From positions 1 through 59,813 of the forward strand of contig JADLFN010000058.1 in assembly GCA_020845475.1 (NCBI GenBank): a stretch of DNA of 59,813 bases, given 5' to 3'. Position numbers and translations under genes: made by a program. Positions within the stretch are counted from its first letter, which is position 1. The number at the start of each line of letters is the position of its first letter. This document shows positions 34,213 through 42,505 of this stretch, piece after piece. This DNA comes from Planctomycetota bacterium. GTDB taxonomy: Bacteria; Planctomycetota; UBA8742; UBA2392. The notes below the pieces were generated by a model. It saw nothing but the letters and a program-made list of their open reading frames with translations, made no database searches and was not told where the DNA came from.

Positions 34213-36274
34213 GGCGGTTGCCTCCCACCAGCTCGCTGTCCGCGTGCAGCGTAATTGTGTAATCAAAGTTCAGCGCGGCTTTGGCGCCCGGTTTGATCGC
34301 GAGCGCAAACAACCTGCCGCCGCGCACGATCTGGCCGCGCGCTTTTTGGTCGTATTCCTGGGGGCGCGGCTCGGCTTTGTCGATGGCGACCTGGATTTCT
34401 TTGTCGCTTGATACTGGCAGGCGCTCGATCACATCGACGCTGACTTCGGCGGGCAGCGAACTTGTAACCTCGACGCTGACTTTGTGGTGCACGGCGGTGC
34501 TGCCGCCGAGCATGCCTTTGCTTTCCTCAGAAACGCGCACGTTGCGAACTACGCGCAGCCGTTCTTCCACGCCCAGGCCCACGCGCAGGCTGCCGCCGCG
34601 GTCGGTGGCGCCCAATTCGGTGGTGGTAAGCAATGCACCCTCAACGAAAACGTCCACGGGGCCGGGCAGCAGCGGCGCTTGCAGCGGGTTATGCAGCTCG
34701 GCCTCGCGGAACACGCGGTCGTCCTCACAGGCCACACTGGTAAAGCGCATGGCGCAGGCGCAATCGCGCGCGAGCAAAAACACGCGGTGCGCGCGCCCGT
34801 TGCCGGGGATCTCGGCTTTGCCCTCGGCGCTGAACTGGTGGTCGAACTGGCCGCGCGTTTGGCGCACGTCGCGGGCAATGGCGTGGGCCTGAACGCTTTC
34901 AAGCTCGGAGACGGCGCCGTAATCGAGACCTTGCGCGTGCGCGGGCGTGAGTTTGCCGCGCCGCCAGCGGTCGGTGACTGCGGGCAGTGTGAGCGAATCG
35001 AAATCGAGCCAGTCTTCGCTCGTGTCCGGCGCTTGAGGCGGCGGCGGGGGCGGGGCGAAGCTTGCGCCACCGCCGCCGGGCCCGCCAAAGGCGCCTGACT
35101 TAGCGGAGAGGATGCCGTCGTCGAGATCTTTCATGGGCCCGCGCGACTGCATCATGGGCGCGTTCTGCGGCGCGCCGCGCGGGGGCGCGGGCGGCTCCAT
35201 GGCCATGGCGACGGTTGCGGGCATGGCCTCATACTCGGCGGCCTCCGGTGCGGCGTCGGCACCTGCGCCTTCCTCTTCACGCATGCGCTCAAATTTCTCG
35301 TCGCGCTTGCCTGCAAGCTTCCTCATCTCATCGGCGGGCACAGACTTGGCGTGCAGCGCGCCCTTGGGCCGGCTTTCGCTGATAACGCCGCCCGCGGCGT
35401 CGAAGCCCGCGAACAGCGCATCCAGGCCTTCGGGCGGCGGACGATAGCCTCGCCTTTTAGGCGGCTGGGCGCGGCCCATGCGCAGGGAGGCAAGCTCGGG
35501 CAGGCGGATATCCTGCGCCATGTCGGCGGTGCACAATGACAGCGCAACGCCGCTCCAGTCCTCGAGCGTGCTTTGCGCCACGAAAGCCTCAAGGCCGAAC
35601 TCCGCGTGCTTGCCGGCATCGGAGATGCGCACGGAATAGGCGGGCCACCAGCGCGCGGCGGGCAGGGCGTAGCTGATTTCAAGCGCGCGCAGATGCCCGG
35701 GCCCGGGGCCAAGACTGATTTCAACCTCGCGCACGGTGCGCGTAGCCTCGCTGCTTTGCGCCAGTGCCAGCTCGGCGGCCTCGATGGCATTCTGCGCTTG
35801 CTCCATGCGCACACCCAGCGCCGCGATTTCACCATCGAGCTTGCTGGTGAGGTCGAAAAGCAGGGCACTGACGGCCAGTGCATCGCCGATGCGGCCGGCG
35901 ACATTGGTGTCGGTCTTTTTCGTCAGGACGGCGCTGGTAAGCGCGAGTTCGGAGAGTCGGTCGCGGCGCCAGACGGCGCGCTCGTGCAGGGCCTCGATGC
36001 GCGTGAGTTCGCGGCGCAGGGCCGTGAGTGCGTCGCTCTCCACGGGGGCGGGCGGCGTGGTGTGCGCGAGGCGCGAGGTCAAGCCCACGATCTGGCGCTC
36101 GCCATCGGCCTGCGTGCGCATGCCGCCGGTCTGGGCATAGGGGCTGAGGCCGGAGAGTTTGAGCGTGCAGGGCTCAGAGGGCAGCGGCGGCAGCTCAAGG
36201 CGGCGCGTAACCACGGCGCCGCGGGCGTAAACCGTCACATGCGAAATCACGCTTTTGCAGTCGAGGGTGGGCAT
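34205..36274 (-). CDS. DUF4139/mucoidy-inhibitor-like protein 1
   Basis: A 689-residue protein with an N-terminal DUF4140 beta domain (VTVYARGAVVTRRLELP near residue 13), a central coiled coil, and a DUF4139 region (YALPAARWWPAYSVRISDAG and beyond). A long Pro/Gly/Ala/Met-rich linker lies at about 355-420 before the C-terminal beta domain (VTDRWRRGKLTPAHAQG, VERRLPVSS-like). The next gene is a shorter paralogue overlapping by eight bases, so they form an operon. TATAGT six bases before the ATG suggests a leaderless start. A MITE-like element sits in the upstream intergenic region. Confidence 0.65.
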   Translation of the reverse strand: MPTLDCKSVISHVTVYARGAVVTRRLELPPLPSEPCTLKLSGLSPYAQTGGMRTQADGERQIVGLTSRLAHTTPPAPVESDALTALRRELTRIEALHERAVWRRDRLSELALTSAVLTKKTDTNVAGRIGDALAVSALLFDLTSKLDGEIAALGVRMEQAQNAIEAAELALAQSSEATRTVREVEISLGPGPGHLRALEISYALPAARWWPAYSVRISDAGKHAEFGLEAFVAQSTLEDWSGVALSLCTADMAQDIRLPELASLRMGRAQPPKRRGYRPPPEGLDALFAGFDAAGGVISESRPKGALHAKSVPADEMRKLAGKRDEKFERMREEEGAGADAAPEAAEYEAMPATVAMAMEPPAPPRGAPQNAPMMQSRGPMKDLDDGILSAKSGAFGGPGGGGASFAPPPPPPQAPDTSEDWLDFDSLTLPAVTDRWRRGKLTPAHAQGLDYGAVSELESVQAHAIARDVRQTRGQFDHQFSAEGKAEIPGNGRAHRVFLLARDCACAMRFTSVACEDDRVFREAELHNPLQAPLLPGPVDVFVEGALLTTTELGATDRGGSLRVGLGVEERLRVVRNVRVSEESKGMLGGSTAVHHKVSVEVTSSLPAEVSVDVIERLPVSSDKEIQVAIDKAEPRPQEYDQKARGQIVRGGRLFALAIKPGAKAALNFDYTITLHADSELVGGNRRE

Positions 36275-36323
36275 GGTCGCACTATAGCTCCGTATGCGGA
36301 GCCGTGGCGGGCGCTAAAGGTTC

Positions 36324-36539
36324 GGTAGTGGTTCCGTTTGAAAACGCTCACCAACCGGACGGAAGGAAAAAGCAAACCGCCGAGATGCAGAGATGCGGAG
36401 AACTGCACGCGGCGGCTTGGTTTCCAGCCATTGCCTGTCATGGGGGTGCCGCAAGCAGGGTCTGGTTTTTCTCGGCGTCTCTGCGTTGAGCCTTTTGCCG
36501 CGATCAAGACTGTGAGAGCATTCAAATGAACCCACTACC
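36324..36539. mobile_element. MITE-like element with 8-bp target duplication
   Basis: A 216-bp element. The terminal inverted repeats are GGTAGTGGTTC...TTTGAA at the left and, reverse-complemented, GGTAGTGGGTTC.TTTGAA at the right. The 8-bp direct repeat AAAGGTTC flanks it on both sides (36316-36323 and 36540-36547), as a target-site duplication would. It has no coding region. Internal arms (GCCGAGATGCAGAGA, TCTCGGCGTCTCTGC) are also partly complementary, so it can fold back. It sits between a minus-strand and a plus-strand gene start. Confidence 0.6.
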
Positions 36540-36608
36540 AAAGGTTCGGGTGGCTGGCGTTCTAAGCCGGGATTGCTAAATTTCGTGCCTCTGAAATCTG
36601 GAGCCGCC

Positions 36609-36911
36609 ATGCCTGTCGTGACCGTGCAGAACGAAGCTTTGCAGTTCGAGGTCGAGGAAAACGCCAACCTGCTGCAGGCGCTGAAGAAGAACGGCGTTTC
36701 GCCCTACGGCATTGTCAGCCAGTTCATGCCCTTCTTGTTCCGTGGCGCCGATGACGTGCTGGTGCTGGAGGGCAAGCGCAATCTCTCCGAGCCCACCGAC
36801 AAAGAGCAAAAGGTGCTGGGCGCCAGGATTGACGAGAGCTTCCGTTTGGCCAGCGAAACCACGGTCAAGGGCGACATCGAAATCCACACCGCCGCCCGCG
36901 TCAAGATCTAG
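36609..36911 (+). CDS. cysteine-free 2Fe-2S-ferredoxin-like protein
   Basis: A 100-residue protein with the beta-grasp layout of 2Fe-2S ferredoxins: VTVQNEALQFEVEENANLLQALKKNGV, a variable loop, EGKRNLSEPTDKEQKVLGARIDESFRLASETTVKGDIEI. Family members have RLACQT.V.GD.EV at the end; here the Cys is Ser (ASET), and the loop that normally holds three Cys has none. The protein has no Cys at all, so it cannot bind the cluster in the usual way. It may be a repurposed fold. GAGCC precedes the ATG weakly. Confidence 0.6.
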   Translation: MPVVTVQNEALQFEVEENANLLQALKKNGVSPYGIVSQFMPFLFRGADDVLVLEGKRNLSEPTDKEQKVLGARIDESFRLASETTVKGDIEIHTAARVKI

Positions 36912-36949
36912 CCGTTGAGCGCGCCTGCGCTTTTCTTAGTGCACTTTCG

Positions 36950-37038
36950 TGGCGGGGCTTGCCCCGCCGCTCTCGTTAAACAGCCGAGGCGGGCAGCGCC
37001 CGCCTCGCAAATCGCCGGCAAGCCGGCGCACTCCAAAG
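36950..37038. repeat. multi-hairpin element, copy B
   Basis: Inverted relative to copy A: GGCGGGGCTTGCCCCGCC, GAGGCGGGCAGCGCCCGCCTC, then GCCGGCAAGCCGGC and GCACTCCAAAGT. It lies between convergent genes. Confidence 0.6.
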
Positions 37039-38079
37039 TTACTTGCTGACGACGGCCTTGCGTTCCCTTGCGGTGTACTGCACCAGGCCGTCGAGCAGGG
37101 CCCTGGCCATCTTCTCCTGCACTTCCTTCGTGTTCAGCTTGAGCGCTTCGCCGCGGTTGGACAGAAAGCCCAGCTCAACGAGCGAGGCCGTCATCGCGGT
37201 CTTGGTCAGCACGCGCAAGCCGCGCGTGTCTTTGCGTGCGCCGCGGTCGGCCACGCCGGTGGTCTTGACGATGGCGTTGACGAGCGCGGCTGAAAGGCGG
37301 CGGCTGCTTTCGCTTTCTTCGTTATAGAAGGCCTCGCAGCCGGTGACGTCGTCGCTGTTAGGCGCGATGTTGCAGTGCACGCTGATGAACAGGTCGCACT
37401 TCTTGCTGTTGGCGAGTTCGCAGCGCGAATCGAGGTCGGGGTAGCTGTCGTCGGTGCGTGTCATGTAAACCCTGGCGCCTGCGGCTTCGCACAGCTTTTG
37501 CAGGCGCAGGGAAACGGCGAGCGTGATGTCTTTTTCGGAAACGCCGTTGGCTTCGCCGCCCGGGTCCTTGCCGCCGTGTCCGGCGTCGATGCAGATTGTC
37601 CAGCCCTTGAGCGCGGTGCCCGTGGCCTGCGGGGGCTTTTTCACTTCGGCGGGCGGCGTGAGCGGGTCGAGGTCGTACTTCGAGCCTGACTTCCTGCGCA
37701 CGAGGTCGCTGCGGCCGTAGCGCTTGGCGATGAACTCGAAGACCGATTCCGGCAGCATCAGGTCGTTGCCGGGCTTGGCCACGGCGTCGCGCTCAAAGCG
37801 CCAGTAGAAGTTATTGATCGTCATCATGTCTTCACCCTCGGTGAAGGTGATGCGGTCACCGCTCGAGCTCTGAATCGAGTGGTTGTAGGTGCCAAAGGCG
37901 TCCACCTTTTCCCAGCCGAGTTTCTTGACCATCTCCGAGAGCAGGATTGTGCGCGGCTCGGGATCAGTCTGGGCGGGCACGGTGCCGATGGCGCCCATTT
38001 CGGGGTTGTTCTTTACAATGTCGGCGCAGCCCATGGCCAGCAGCGGGAAGAGAGCGATCAGCAGGAAACTTGCACGCAT
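37039..38079 (-). CDS. N-acetylmuramoyl-L-alanine amidase lipoprotein (Amidase_3)
   Basis: A 346-residue lipoprotein (lipobox LAMGC, Cys18) that cuts the amide bond between muramic acid and the stem peptide. An N-terminal ~140-residue region (IVKNNPEMG, LLSEMVKKLGW) resembles the helical/beta insert seen before some Amidase_3 domains. The catalytic domain has DAGHGGKDPG (zinc His), SEKDITLAVSL (Glu ligand), SVHCN (His ligand) and VELGFLSN (catalytic Glu) in the right order. GGAG precedes the ATG by six bases. Confidence 0.88.
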   Translation of the reverse strand: MRASFLLIALFPLLAMGCADIVKNNPEMGAIGTVPAQTDPEPRTILLSEMVKKLGWEKVDAFGTYNHSIQSSSGDRITFTEGEDMMTINNFYWRFERDAVAKPGNDLMLPESVFEFIAKRYGRSDLVRRKSGSKYDLDPLTPPAEVKKPPQATGTALKGWTICIDAGHGGKDPGGEANGVSEKDITLAVSLRLQKLCEAAGARVYMTRTDDSYPDLDSRCELANSKKCDLFISVHCNIAPNSDDVTGCEAFYNEESESSRRLSAALVNAIVKTTGVADRGARKDTRGLRVLTKTAMTASLVELGFLSNRGEALKLNTKEVQEKMARALLDGLVQYTARERKAVVSK

Positions 38080-38254
38080 AGAACACTCCAAAGGACACGA
38101 TAGGCCCACAGACAGCGGGCATTCCCCGGAGCTATCGGCAAGGCAGGCCGGCGCGGTTGAATGAATTTCAGCCAAGTATTGCGAAGCCGCGCCGGCGGTG
38201 TTCATCTACGAACGCATTTTGTGAAGCTCTGGCTCTAATCCGTGGTGAAAACAC

Positions 38255-39214
38255 ATGCCCATCGACACGCTCTTCATCGCCGGTTTTGGCGGCCCCACCA
38301 AGGGCTGCTGCAAGAAATTCGACCCCTGCCCCGGCGAGGCTTATTGCTTCGTCAGCGGCATCTACGGCCACAACCCCGCCCGCAAGGCGCGCATCGATGA
38401 AGTAGCCGCGCATTACAAGGCGCTCGGCGGCTTTTCCAAGTTCAACGAAATCACGGAAGCCCAGGGTAAGGCCGTAATCGCCGAGCTGGCGCGGCGTGGC
38501 ATCAACCTCAAACTCGTGTGCGGCTACTTTTACTGGAACCCATACATCGTGGATCAGGTTGCGGCCATGGCGAAAGCCGGCAGCAAGGAGTTCATGGCAC
38601 TGGTGATGGCGCCGCAACAGAGCGCGATTTCGTGGGACGGATATCTAAGGCGCATCCAGGAAGGCTTGGAGGCGCTGCCCGGAGAGAAGCCGCAATTCAA
38701 AGCGGTGGTCGATCCGTTCTACGACAAGCCCGGTTTAATTGACGCCTGGGCCGACCACGCCCAGAAGGCCGCCAAGGGCATCGGCGCGGAATTCACCAAG
38801 GACGACACCGCGGTGATCTTCTCGGTGCACGCCGTACCGCAGGCGCTGGTGAAGACCTCTCCGTACGTGAAACAGGCCGAAACCACAGCCCAACTCGTGG
38901 CCGAGAAAATCAAAGCCAGACACTGGAAAATCGGCTACCAGAGCCAAAGCAGCGACAGCAAGATCAACTGGACCGAGCCCTCGCTGGAGCAAGCCATCAC
39001 GGAGCTGGTGAAAGCCGGAGCCAAAAAGATCGTCGGCGTGCCCATCGGCTTCCTCTGCGACAACGTCGAAGTGCTCTACGATCTGGGCATCGAAGGCAAA
39101 CACGAGGCCGAGAAAGCGGGCGCCAAGTTCGCCGCCGCCGAAGCGGTCAACACCCACCCCGCGTTCATCAAGATGCTGGCCGATGGCGTGGAAGCGAAGC
39201 TGAAGGACAAGTAG
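38255..39214 (+). CDS. hemH: ferrochelatase family protein
   Basis: Ferrochelatase inserts ferrous iron into a porphyrin to make heme or coproheme. The 319-residue protein has the family order: an N-terminal GFGGPTKG, LKLVCGYFYWNPYI, FSVHAVPQ (about residues 188-195, with the catalytic His) and VPIGFLCDNVEVLYDLGIE (about 262-280, with the conserved Glu). The N-terminus has a Cys-rich insertion, GCCKKFDPCPGEAYC (about 17-31), in place of the usual short loop, which could hold a metal or Fe-S cluster. No other heme genes are adjacent. Confidence 0.85.
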   Translation: MPIDTLFIAGFGGPTKGCCKKFDPCPGEAYCFVSGIYGHNPARKARIDEVAAHYKALGGFSKFNEITEAQGKAVIAELARRGINLKLVCGYFYWNPYIVDQVAAMAKAGSKEFMALVMAPQQSAISWDGYLRRIQEGLEALPGEKPQFKAVVDPFYDKPGLIDAWADHAQKAAKGIGAEFTKDDTAVIFSVHAVPQALVKTSPYVKQAETTAQLVAEKIKARHWKIGYQSQSSDSKINWTEPSLEQAITELVKAGAKKIVGVPIGFLCDNVEVLYDLGIEGKHEAEKAGAKFAAAEAVNTHPAFIKMLADGVEAKLKDK

Positions 39215-39247
39215 CCTTTTTGGCTACGGTCGACTAAGGGGGTTCGC

Positions 39248-39760
39248 ATGCTCGATTCGCTGATTCCCGGTATTTACGACTTGCTGCAAGACCGCGACAT
39301 CTCAAAGCTATGCAAAGCAGTGAAGCTCATGGCGGAGGAGATCGAGCGGTTGCATGGTGAAACTGCGAGACTCAACCAACAAATGCCAGGCATTGTCACC
39401 CATTTTGCAGACATCCTGCACCAGTTCGACTCACGCCTGAGAGCAATTGAAGTAGTGGTGGCCTCAAGTCAGTCCGAATCAAGAAGCAAAGCACAGATTC
39501 CTTTCCGGATGGTCGATGACGCCAAGACCGTTGTCGCAGAAGCAGTAAAGCGCACGGTGGAGGAAGGTGAAGCAGCCGCTGCTCGAAACGCAGAATTCGA
39601 TTCGCTTCCAGAGACGCAGCGAATTTACGTCGAGTGCCGGAACTGTGGCAAGCGCTACACCAACACAAAAGTCAAAGTTCAAAGATTTCCTGCCTGTCAG
39701 ACGTGTGGAGTGCGGCCTTTTGACTTTCATTACATCGCGAAGGCCGACTCCAATTCGTGA
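39248..39760 (+). CDS. hypothetical protein with C-terminal zinc ribbon
   Basis: A 170-residue soluble protein. The N-terminal two-thirds are helical and likely coiled-coil. The C-terminal ~45 residues contain CRNCGKRY...CQTCG (about 129-153), a zinc-ribbon pair, followed by a short tail. I recognise no family. The composition is less GC-rich than the neighbouring genes, hinting at transfer. The GNAT gene follows 21 bases downstream. Confidence 0.45.
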   Translation: MLDSLIPGIYDLLQDRDISKLCKAVKLMAEEIERLHGETARLNQQMPGIVTHFADILHQFDSRLRAIEVVVASSQSESRSKAQIPFRMVDDAKTVVAEAVKRTVEEGEAAAARNAEFDSLPETQRIYVECRNCGKRYTNTKVKVQRFPACQTCGVRPFDFHYIAKADSNS

Positions 39761-39781
39761 CATGGCGGGCTGGAGACCGTC

Positions 39782-40222
39782 CTGAGAATCAAGCCAGCGA
39801 ATTCCGGAGGTCAGGCGCACGTCCTCGACATGATGGCCGATCTCAATGCCATTGAGGGCATTCCGTTTTCGCGTCCGAAATTTGGGCGGGTGCTCAAACA
39901 GCTTCTGGCGGATTCTTCGCTGGGACTGGTGCCGCTGTTTCTGGTGAAGCGCGAGATCGTTGGCTATGCCGTGGTCACTTACAACTTCGATCTCGAATGG
40001 GGCGGGCGCGACGCTTTCATTACGGAGTTCTATATCAAGCCGGAGCATCGCGGACTGGGCTATGGCGCGCTTGCGATGGCTCTGCTTGAAAAGCTGGCTC
40101 GGCGCAACAAGGTGAAAGCTCTGCACCTTGGCGTGCGGCGCGAGAACGTTGCAGCCGCGCGGCTTTATGAGAAGGCCGGGTTCACGGATTGGACGCGGCG
40201 GGTAATGATGAAGGTGCTGTAG
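39782..40222 (+). CDS. GNAT-family N-acetyltransferase
   Basis: A GNAT protein of 146 residues from CTG at 39782 (130 from the first ATG at 39830). The core is intact: FITEFYIKPEHRGLGYGALAM, with the acetyl-CoA loop (Q/R-x-x-G-x-G/A as HRGLGYG), and the end AARLYEKAGF. The family usually opens with R-I-K/R-P-A, and RIKPANSGG lies just before the ATG. GGAG sits six bases before the CTG, so I prefer the CTG start. The target amine is unknown. Confidence 0.65.
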   Translation: MRIKPANSGGQAHVLDMMADLNAIEGIPFSRPKFGRVLKQLLADSSLGLVPLFLVKREIVGYAVVTYNFDLEWGGRDAFITEFYIKPEHRGLGYGALAMALLEKLARRNKVKALHLGVRRENVAAARLYEKAGFTDWTRRVMMKVL

Positions 40223-40276
40223 CACGGGGCTCCAGACTCGTGCTTACCCGCAACGCATCGGTCTGGAGCCCGATGC
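40222..40276. repeat. nested palindromic repeat
   Basis: Two hairpins, GCACG...CGTGC and GCATCG...CGATGC. Their interiors, GGGCTCCAGAC (40227-40237) and GTCTGGAGCCC (40261-40271), are exact complements, so the element can switch between two local hairpins and one long stem. It begins in the GNAT stop codon and lies upstream of the next gene. Confidence 0.6.
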
Positions 40277-40295
40277 CACGCGCACCGAGAACTCC

Positions 40296-40661
40296 ATGAG
40301 ACAGCGCGTTGCTTACTCCCTGCTGCAAGCCTGGTACTGCATCATTGAGGGCGGGATCTTTGTGGTGCTCAATTTGCAGTTCTTCCTGGGCAAGAGCCAA
40401 ACCTCATCGCGCGCGTGGCTGATTCCCTTGATGCTGATCCAGATTGCCGGCCTGGGCGTGGGCAACTTTGGCCTTTCGAAGCTGTGGCGGCTTGGGCCCT
40501 GGGCGGTGCTGGTGCACACGCTGGTCATGTGCGTGCTCGCCTTGGCGATCATGCCTTTCCAGCCCGGCACCAACGTGATCAGCATGGCCGTGCCGCTGTT
40601 GCTGCACGGCGGCCTGGCCTGGGGTGCGTGGCGCACGTTGAAAGTACCGCCTGATTCGTAA
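40296..40661 (+). CDS. small integral membrane protein
   Basis: A 121-residue protein with three to four hydrophobic segments (about 17-30, 42-57, 69-86, 95-110) and no recognised motif. It precedes the histidine-kinase gene by 53 bases in the same direction, with TATAAT (about 40683-40688) in between serving the kinase, so it may be separate from that unit. Function unknown. Confidence 0.5.
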   Translation: MRQRVAYSLLQAWYCIIEGGIFVVLNLQFFLGKSQTSSRAWLIPLMLIQIAGLGVGNFGLSKLWRLGPWAVLVHTLVMCVLALAIMPFQPGTNVISMAVPLLLHGGLAWGAWRTLKVPPDS

Positions 40662-40714
40662 CTAAGCAGAGCCTGATATCCGTATAATGCGGTAGCCGCG
40701 TCTTTGCGGCTGCT

Positions 40715-42505
40715 ATGAGCCGAACTCTTACCTGGTTCTTGACGTTACGCGGGCGGCTGGTGCTGCTGGTGTGCATCGCCACGCTCCCGGCGATGCTGTT
40801 CACGTTCTATGCCGCCAACAACGAGCGCACGGCCGCTGCCAAGCGCATGGAGGAAGAGGCGCGGCATCTTGCTGTGCTGGCCTCGCGCGAGCACCGGCAG
40901 CAATTTGAGGGCGCGCAGAATCTGCTGCTTCAACTGGGCGAACGGCTGCGCAAGCAGGGAGACAGCGCGGCGTTCACGGGCAACCCGGAATTTCTGCCCG
41001 CGCTGCTTTCGGGGTTCCCGCAGTTTGCGAACATCGGCGTGCTTTCGGCGCAGGGCGATGTGCTGGGCAGCGCGTTGCCCATTGATCATGCGGCCTCATG
41101 GCGCGACAACCCGGCCTTTGCGCGCGCGCTGAAATCGAAAGAAGTGGAGACGGGCCAGTATGTCGTGGGCTTGATCGTGGGCCGGCCCGTGCTGCAACTG
41201 GCTTACGCCGTGCGCAATGCCTCGGGCGAGGTGCGCAGCGTGCTGTTTGTGGCCCTGGACCTGACATGGCTCGATCGTCTCGCGCACCAGGTGAAGCTGC
41301 CGCCGGATTACGCATTGATCATCACCGATCGCGATGCGCGCGTGCTGGCGCAGGGTGGAGAGCTGAGCAACGAACCGCTGACCGCGGGCACGAAAATCGG
41401 CGGCGTGGGCGACCTGCTTGACGGCGGCACGACAGGCCTCGTCAAGCTGAGCGAGAACGGCCCGCGCCGGCTGTTTGTGGGCGAACGCATGGAAGGCGTC
41501 ACCGGCGTGACCGTGCTTGCCGGCCTGCCCTTTGAGCGCGTCGTGGTCGAAGCCGATTTCGCGTTTTACCGCACACTGGCCGCGCTGGCGCTCTTGACGT
41601 TGTTCACCGTGGGTGCCGCGCTGCTTGCCGCCGATGTCTCGGTGCTGCGCTCGCTGCGCGGGCTCTCGCGCGCGGCCAAGCGTTTTGGCGAGGGCGAACT
41701 GCAATCGCGCGCGCGTGTCTCGCGCGGCCGCGGCGAAATCCAGGACCTGGCGCTGGCCTTCAACTCCATGGCCGATGCGCTGGCCGCGCGCCACCGCGAA
41801 AGCGTTGCGGTGCAGGACCAGTTGCGCGCGCTTTCGCAGCGATTGCAACTGACGCGCGAAAACGAGGCGGGCCGCATCGCGCGCGAACTGCACGATGAGC
41901 TGGGACAGATGCTCACGGCGCTCAAGCTTGATCTCGCGGCGCTGCGCCGGCGCTGCGGCAAAGAAGGAAACTCCGAGTGCGTGGCGGCGCTTGACGGCGG
42001 CATCACCGAGCTGGGCTCGCGCATCGACAGCGCGATAGATTGTGTGCGCCGCGTGTCCTCGGAGCTGCGGCCGACGGTGCTCGATCGCCTGGGTCTGGCG
42101 GCGGCGCTGGAATGGCAGGCGCGCGAGATTGAAGGCCGCACTGACCTGACCGTGCTCGTGGACATCAAGGGCCTGGGCGATCAATTGCCCTGGCTGATCG
42201 CCGTGACGCTGTTCCGCATTGCGCAGGAGGCGCTCACCAACGTGGTGCGCCACGCGCAGGCCAAAACCGTCTGGCTCGAAATCAGCGGCGATGCCGATAA
42301 CATTGAACTGGTCGTGCGCGACGACGGGCGCGGCATGGCCGCAGGCGACAACACGGCATCGCTGGGCGTGCTGGGCATGCGCGAGCGCGCCAACCTGGTG
42401 GGCGGCACGTTCAGCCTGGAATCAGACAGCGGCAAAGGCACAACCGTGCATGTGCACATCCCGCGTCACTTGAAGGAGGCCGAGCATGCGCTTCTTGCTG
42501 GCTGA
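40715..42505 (+). CDS. NarX-like sensor histidine kinase
   Basis: A 596-residue membrane kinase with TM1 (about 13-33), a ~250-residue extracytoplasmic sensor region that resembles a CACHE-type domain (about 35-280), TM2 (about 286-308) and a HAMP linker (about 309-365). A HisKA_3 dimerisation helix with phospho-acceptor His393 (ARELHDELGQML) and an HATPase_c domain (HAQAKTVWLEI, VVRDDGRGMA, GVLGMRERANL) follow. The HisKA_3 type pairs with NarL/LuxR regulators, and that partner gene overlaps its end by 20 bases. What it senses is unknown. TATAAT lies ~25 bases upstream of the start. Confidence 0.85.
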   Translation: MSRTLTWFLTLRGRLVLLVCIATLPAMLFTFYAANNERTAAAKRMEEEARHLAVLASREHRQQFEGAQNLLLQLGERLRKQGDSAAFTGNPEFLPALLSGFPQFANIGVLSAQGDVLGSALPIDHAASWRDNPAFARALKSKEVETGQYVVGLIVGRPVLQLAYAVRNASGEVRSVLFVALDLTWLDRLAHQVKLPPDYALIITDRDARVLAQGGELSNEPLTAGTKIGGVGDLLDGGTTGLVKLSENGPRRLFVGERMEGVTGVTVLAGLPFERVVVEADFAFYRTLAALALLTLFTVGAALLAADVSVLRSLRGLSRAAKRFGEGELQSRARVSRGRGEIQDLALAFNSMADALAARHRESVAVQDQLRALSQRLQLTRENEAGRIARELHDELGQMLTALKLDLAALRRRCGKEGNSECVAALDGGITELGSRIDSAIDCVRRVSSELRPTVLDRLGLAAALEWQAREIEGRTDLTVLVDIKGLGDQLPWLIAVTLFRIAQEALTNVVRHAQAKTVWLEISGDADNIELVVRDDGRGMAAGDNTASLGVLGMRERANLVGGTFSLESDSGKGTTVHVHIPRHLKEAEHALLAG

